Origin: UMGS363 sp051881815
Lineage (GTDB): Bacteria > Bacillota > Clostridia > Oscillospirales > Ruminococcaceae
Reading direction: 5' to 3'
Assembly: GCA_051881815.1 (NCBI GenBank)
Contig: JBJEQP010000057.1
Span: forward strand, 62,001 to 126,000
DNA length: 64,000 nucleotides
The position numbers and the translations under genes are program-made. This document shows, in pieces, positions 60,490 to 64,000 of this stretch; position 1 is the first letter of the stretch; each line of letters opens with the position of its first letter. The notes below the pieces were generated by a model. It did no database searches. It was not told where the DNA came from and saw only the letters and a list, made by a program, of their open reading frames with translations.

Positions 60490-60770
60490 TCTGCGGAAGA
60501 AAAGTCTGTCCGTATAAAGTTTTGTTGATCGTGGACGATCATATTATGCAAGCAAAATGGCTTTCATATCTGATAAAGTTACATTCTATAATATGCAGAA
60601 AATCCCAGTTCTGTCATACAGTGAAAGAATATGCCGTGATTTTGTAAAAAGACATAAAATACAAGCCCGGATCCTTAAAGATTTGATGCGAAAAGACATT
60701 CATATTTTGTAAAAGGACTGCTGCATATTGCTTGATGAAATTTACTCTTTTAATTTAGTAAAACCGTATA
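60490..60770. other. Gene-free stretch between the diguanylate cyclase and the protease
   Basis: An AT-rich divergent intergenic region. I see no ORF with a ribosome site, no repeat family member and no recognisable riboswitch; a c-di-GMP riboswitch was considered and its conserved segments are absent. A GATCGTGGACGATC inverted repeat at 60527-60540 is the only notable structure. Confidence 0.6.
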
Positions 60771-60799
60771 TTGACAATATGTTGCAACAGGTATATAAT
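60771..60799 (+). promoter_or_regulatory. Promoter of the secreted cysteine protease gene
   Basis: TTGACA (60771-60776), 17-base spacer, TATAAT (60794-60799), then a leader of about 65 bases with AAAAAAGGAG before the ATG. Confidence 0.87.
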
Positions 60800-60870
60800 G
60801 TAATAAAATAGGAAAATTATAACTTTAATCAATAACCACTAATACTAATATCAAAAAAGGAGTTGTCCAA

Positions 60871-63800
60871 ATGAAATTCAAAAAATTTCTTGCCGGATTG
60901 CTCGCTCTGGCGACAGCGACGCTGAATACTTCTGTTCCCATAACTGCGGAAGAAGCCGAAAAATCAGTTATTCCCACAAAGCCGCAGGCGGTGATCACAG
61001 AAAACTCAAATACGGAAGGATCGGAAAACAAGGAAGAGTCCGAAAATGCCGAAGAAGAGGTTGAAGTTGCCCGTGACGGTGATCCCGGTTCGGACGGAAT
61101 GTTCTTTTACGATCCCGAATATGAGCTTTTCCGTGACCTGAACGGAAATGTTGTTGAACCTATAGATCATCACCCGATGATGAAGGATTATGCCGGTGTA
61201 AGTATCCCGAGTCAATATGATTCAAGAACGGTATTTGCAGATAAAGGCTACGCTTTCCCCGAAATAAAGAATCAGAATCCGACCGGAAGCTGCTGGGCTC
61301 ATGCCGCCCTTGCCGCTTCCGAGATAAACGGTATTTTAAAGGGCGTTGTTTCACCGTCAAACTGCAATTTTTCCGAAGCGCATCTTAATTATTTCTCAAT
61401 AGTCAGCGATAAGGATCCAAACAGCGACCTTTACGGCGATACCCTTTATGATTTTAATGAACCTTCCACCTACAGCGATTATTATCAGATCTACAATAAC
61501 GGCGGAAATCAGATCATGGCCGCTACGGTGCTTTCAAGAGGCACCGGTCCTGCTTTTGAGCTTTCCGAATGGGATATAGGCTACGCCGAAGATAGTTCTT
61601 ATGTAATTCTTGACACCAGCGGTGATTATCCCGTTATTTATGATACTGTGCAAAGCTCTGAGTTCTACATACATTCAACGGGATACTATTGTTATGAAAA
61701 GGACGGAACGGTGATCGTTTTAAACGGCAATCCATACAGACGCGCAAGGAACACTAAAAACGATCTTTATTTCACTCCGATCGAGGAGCAGTATCGTTAT
61801 CAGAATGATTTTACCCTGCTGAATACCGAGAATTATGCCTATGATTATGATTCCTCCGATTTAAGCACTGTTAATAACGTCAAAGAAGCAATAATGGAAA
61901 ACGGCGGTCTGACGATCAGCTATAATGCTAATGGTGATATCAGCTCCGAAGATGGATATTATTATCCTATGGAAGCATTTATAGCTACATATTCCGGTAT
62001 CACCTCATCAACGTCAAAATCAAGTCTTCCTACAAACCATGCAGTGACTGTTATCGGCTGGGACGATTCCTATTCAAAAGACAATTTCTACTGCGATAGC
62101 TCTACTTATAAAATAGTTAATACGACCTTTAATGCCGCAGATCTCCGTCCGAAGAATGACGGCGCATGGCTCTGCAGAAACAGCTGGGGCGAAAACTTTG
62201 GCGACGGCGGATATTTCTATATGTCCTATGAGGAACCCGAGTTAAGAGGTATCTATTCCTACGAATTGACTTCCGCAGATACCTACGGAGATAAGATCTA
62301 TCAAAACTTCGGCGTATACAGCAATCTGGGATATACATATAACAATGGCTATTCCATTGCGAATATCTTTACAGCGGAAGCAGATGAAGAGATCCCTGCC
62401 GTTTCCTTCTTCTCCTATGACAATAACGTTGATTATACCGTAAGCGTTTATACGGGTGTGTCTGCAAGCGCACCAATGAGCGGAACTCTCGCCGCTACGA
62501 TATCAGGCACAATTGAACACGGCGGATATCATACAATTGATCTGCCGTCCTCCGTTTCGGTCGGAAATGGTGAAAAGTTCTCTGTCGTACTTAACACGAG
62601 TGATACAAAGTTATTAACAGATACCTATAATAAGGGTTCGGGTATCTCTTTCCGTTCGGGAACAAAATCGCCCTCATCCTCCTCATACTTCTATGATACA
62701 TACAGCTACGGCTTTAATGTTTGCTTAAAAGCACATACGGCAAGCTCTTCATCATCCTTTGATGCTCCGAAAAATGTTAAGGCTGAAGCCGGAGATGGTG
62801 AAGTAACACTTTCATGGGATGCTGTTAAAGATGCAATGTATTATACTGTATATTGTTATACTTCAAAAACAGCGACCCAAGCGGATTCCTCTGATATCAC
62901 GTTTGATACTACCCACACATTTAGTTTCTTGGATAATAATACTACCTATTACTTCCGTGTCACAGCTATGAACAACAGCTTTGAAGAATCTCCTATGTCC
63001 GACTGGGTTTCGGCAACGCCTTGTGTAAAGCCCGATGCACCGCAGAATCTCTCGTCACTGGCAGGTGATACAAGAGCCATTCTGTTCTGGGATCCTGTGG
63101 AAAATGCAGAAAGCTACAATGTATATTGTTATGACGAATCAAGTGATAGTTATTATCTTGTAGACAATACCACGGATACTTATATGATACTGATACAAAT
63201 GTCAAATGATTATGAGTACAAATTGGTCGTAACTGCAGTTGCGAACGAAATTGAATCGGATCATTCCGAGCCGGAGTATATAACAGCATCTGCCGATAAG
63301 GACTTTGTCCTGCCGCCTTCAAATATCAAGACTGTTCCCGGAAACGGTTATGTAAAGCTCTCATGGGAAAATATGAAGGGCGTTGATTATTACAACGTTT
63401 ATTACGGTACCTCAAGCTTAGAAACAATGTCTTCGCTTGCCGGCACTACCGAAACAAACTCCTTAAAAGTAAGCGGTCTGACAAACGACAAGAAATATTA
63501 TTTCTGGATATCCGCTCACTATGTGACCGACGAAACCTCTGCAAGGAGCAGTTATGTCGCAGCTACCCCCACGGCAGCCACTTCGCTTTCCTTCACAGAG
63601 CAGCCAACAGATGTGACCGTTATAGGCGGAACAAAGTTTGAGCTGACAGCTTCCGCCAAGGCAAGCTCCATGGAATGGCAGTATAACGACGGCACAGGCT
63701 GGCAGACGCTTCCTTCGTCGTGCAGTATCCATTATTCCGATGGGATCATGAGCTATACAGCAAAGGTTTCAAGCTCGCTTGCATATAAAGACTGCACGTT

Positions 63801-64000
63801 CCGATGCGTAGCTTCCGATTCGAGCGGAAACAGCCTCGCCTCAAATACGGTAAAGCTCAATTTCTACAGCGAATCGAGCGTAACGGTAAGTATGGTCACA
63901 GCTCTCGACAGTGCCGATCTTGTTAATTATGTAAATTACTTTACAACGCTTAACAGCGGCAACTTTGAGCTTACAGCGGCACAGCTGAAAGCTATAGAGC
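60871..64000 (+). CDS. Secreted papain-family (C1) cysteine protease with fibronectin III repeats (C-terminus beyond window)
   Basis: A signal peptide (FLAGLLALATATLNTSVPITA) is followed by an acidic propeptide-like region and the C1 domain. Catalytic residues are visible: Gln135 in IKNQNPTGSCWAHA, Cys141, His390 in NHAVTVIGWDD and Asn437 in CRNSWGENFGDGGYF. A large insert separates Cys and His. A beta-rich lectin-like segment follows (about 455-620). Three fibronectin III domains come next (about 631-715, 720-810, 813-905), then an Ig-like domain (EQPTDVTVIGGTKFELTASA). At least 1,043 residues are encoded and the frame is open at the window edge. Surface attachment (sortase or dockerin) cannot be judged. 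Likely digests dietary or host protein, by family. Confidence 0.93.
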   Translation, partial: MKFKKFLAGLLALATATLNTSVPITAEEAEKSVIPTKPQAVITENSNTEGSENKEESENAEEEVEVARDGDPGSDGMFFYDPEYELFRDLNGNVVEPIDHHPMMKDYAGVSIPSQYDSRTVFADKGYAFPEIKNQNPTGSCWAHAALAASEINGILKGVVSPSNCNFSEAHLNYFSIVSDKDPNSDLYGDTLYDFNEPSTYSDYYQIYNNGGNQIMAATVLSRGTGPAFELSEWDIGYAEDSSYVILDTSGDYPVIYDTVQSSEFYIHSTGYYCYEKDGTVIVLNGNPYRRARNTKNDLYFTPIEEQYRYQNDFTLLNTENYAYDYDSSDLSTVNNVKEAIMENGGLTISYNANGDISSEDGYYYPMEAFIATYSGITSSTSKSSLPTNHAVTVIGWDDSYSKDNFYCDSSTYKIVNTTFNAADLRPKNDGAWLCRNSWGENFGDGGYFYMSYEEPELRGIYSYELTSADTYGDKIYQNFGVYSNLGYTYNNGYSIANIFTAEADEEIPAVSFFSYDNNVDYTVSVYTGVSASAPMSGTLAATISGTIEHGGYHTIDLPSSVSVGNGEKFSVVLNTSDTKLLTDTYNKGSGISFRSGTKSPSSSSYFYDTYSYGFNVCLKAHTASSSSSFDAPKNVKAEAGDGEVTLSWDAVKDAMYYTVYCYTSKTATQADSSDITFDTTHTFSFLDNNTTYYFRVTAMNNSFEESPMSDWVSATPCVKPDAPQNLSSLAGDTRAILFWDPVENAESYNVYCYDESSDSYYLVDNTTDTYMILIQMSNDYEYKLVVTAVANEIESDHSEPEYITASADKDFVLPPSNIKTVPGNGYVKLSWENMKGVDYYNVYYGTSSLETMSSLAGTTETNSLKVSGLTNDKKYYFWISAHYVTDETSARSSYVAATPTAATSLSFTEQPTDVTVIGGTKFELTASAKASSMEWQYNDGTGWQTLPSSCSIHYSDGIMSYTAKVSSSLAYKDCTFRCVASDSSGNSLASNTVKLNFYSESSVTVSMVTALDSADLVNYVNYFTTLNSGNFELTAAQLKAIE

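Noticed and set aside
60490..60870. c-di-GMP riboswitch between the cyclase and protease genes
   Set aside because: The conserved aptamer segments of GEMM-type riboswitches are absent on both strands.

Overview
This window is the replication-origin neighbourhood of a low-to-moderate GC anaerobic Firmicute. The gene content suggests a Ruminococcus-like member of the Oscillospiraceae, but this is an inference from synteny and families and no search was run. Supporting signs are the Bacillota order rpmH-rnpA-yidD-yidC-jag-mnmE-mnmG-rsmG-noc-parA-parB on one side of dnaA and dnaN-yaaA-recF-remB-gyrB-gyrA on the other. Further signs are TTGACA-N17-TATAAT promoters with AGGAGG ribosome sites, a 2-hydroxyacyl-CoA dehydratase-type activase, a high-molecular-weight rubredoxin, a BofA sporulation protein and many surface or lipoprotein hydrolases.

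Layout. 1-2.4 kb: copper module (csoR then copA, minus strand) with a textbook CsoR operator inside the promoter spacer. 2.4-9.7 kb: trmO, glycogen phosphorylase, hflX with a leader that looks like a ribosome-controlled attenuator, and an Rrf2-type regulator, separated by large modular repeats. 9.7-15.5 kb: a four-gene minus-strand run (zinc-finger-like unknown, unknown, aroK, activase). 16.1-19.3 kb: minus-strand operon of a phosphodiesterase, an SGNH lipoprotein, a gutted metallo-beta-lactamase-fold gene and a NagZ-like lipoprotein. 19.5-21.2 kb: five small plus-strand genes ending in a yaaL-like gene and bofA. 21.3-24.9 kb: thiT under a TPP riboswitch, flavin reductase-rubredoxin, recA-recX. 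26.0-36.0 kb: gyrA, a YcxB-like gene, gyrB, remB, recF, yaaA, dnaN, oriC, dnaA, all on the minus strand. 36.5-48.2 kb: a degenerate phosphohexomutase, then rpmH through parB, all on the plus strand. Genes on both sides therefore point away from an origin near 34-36 kb, as expected for leading-strand coding. 48.5-53.0 kb: AGCS transporter, YdbS/YdbT PH-domain pair, a small membrane protein, and two tRNAs. 53.3-59.1 kb: a two-component system, a LanFEG-like ABC transporter and a membrane S41 protease, all co-oriented, resembling antimicrobial-peptide (nisin-type) resistance loci. 59.2-64.0 kb: a GAF-GGDEF diguanylate cyclase, and a secreted papain-family protease with fibronectin III repeats that runs off the window.

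Non-coding structure is unusually rich. Six MITE-like elements end in TACTAAT/ATTAGTA. A second family forms 0.4 kb modular arms built from successive hairpins, single or in tail-to-tail pairs of about 1 kb. There are smaller palindromic families as well. Three identical, slightly asymmetric parS-like 16-mers surround rsmG-noc-parA. The most interesting items are the peptide-sensing/protease/ABC locus, the hflX leader peptide attenuator, the phosphohexomutase-like pseudoenzyme beside dnaA, the repeat families, and the recF start codon buried in a hairpin.
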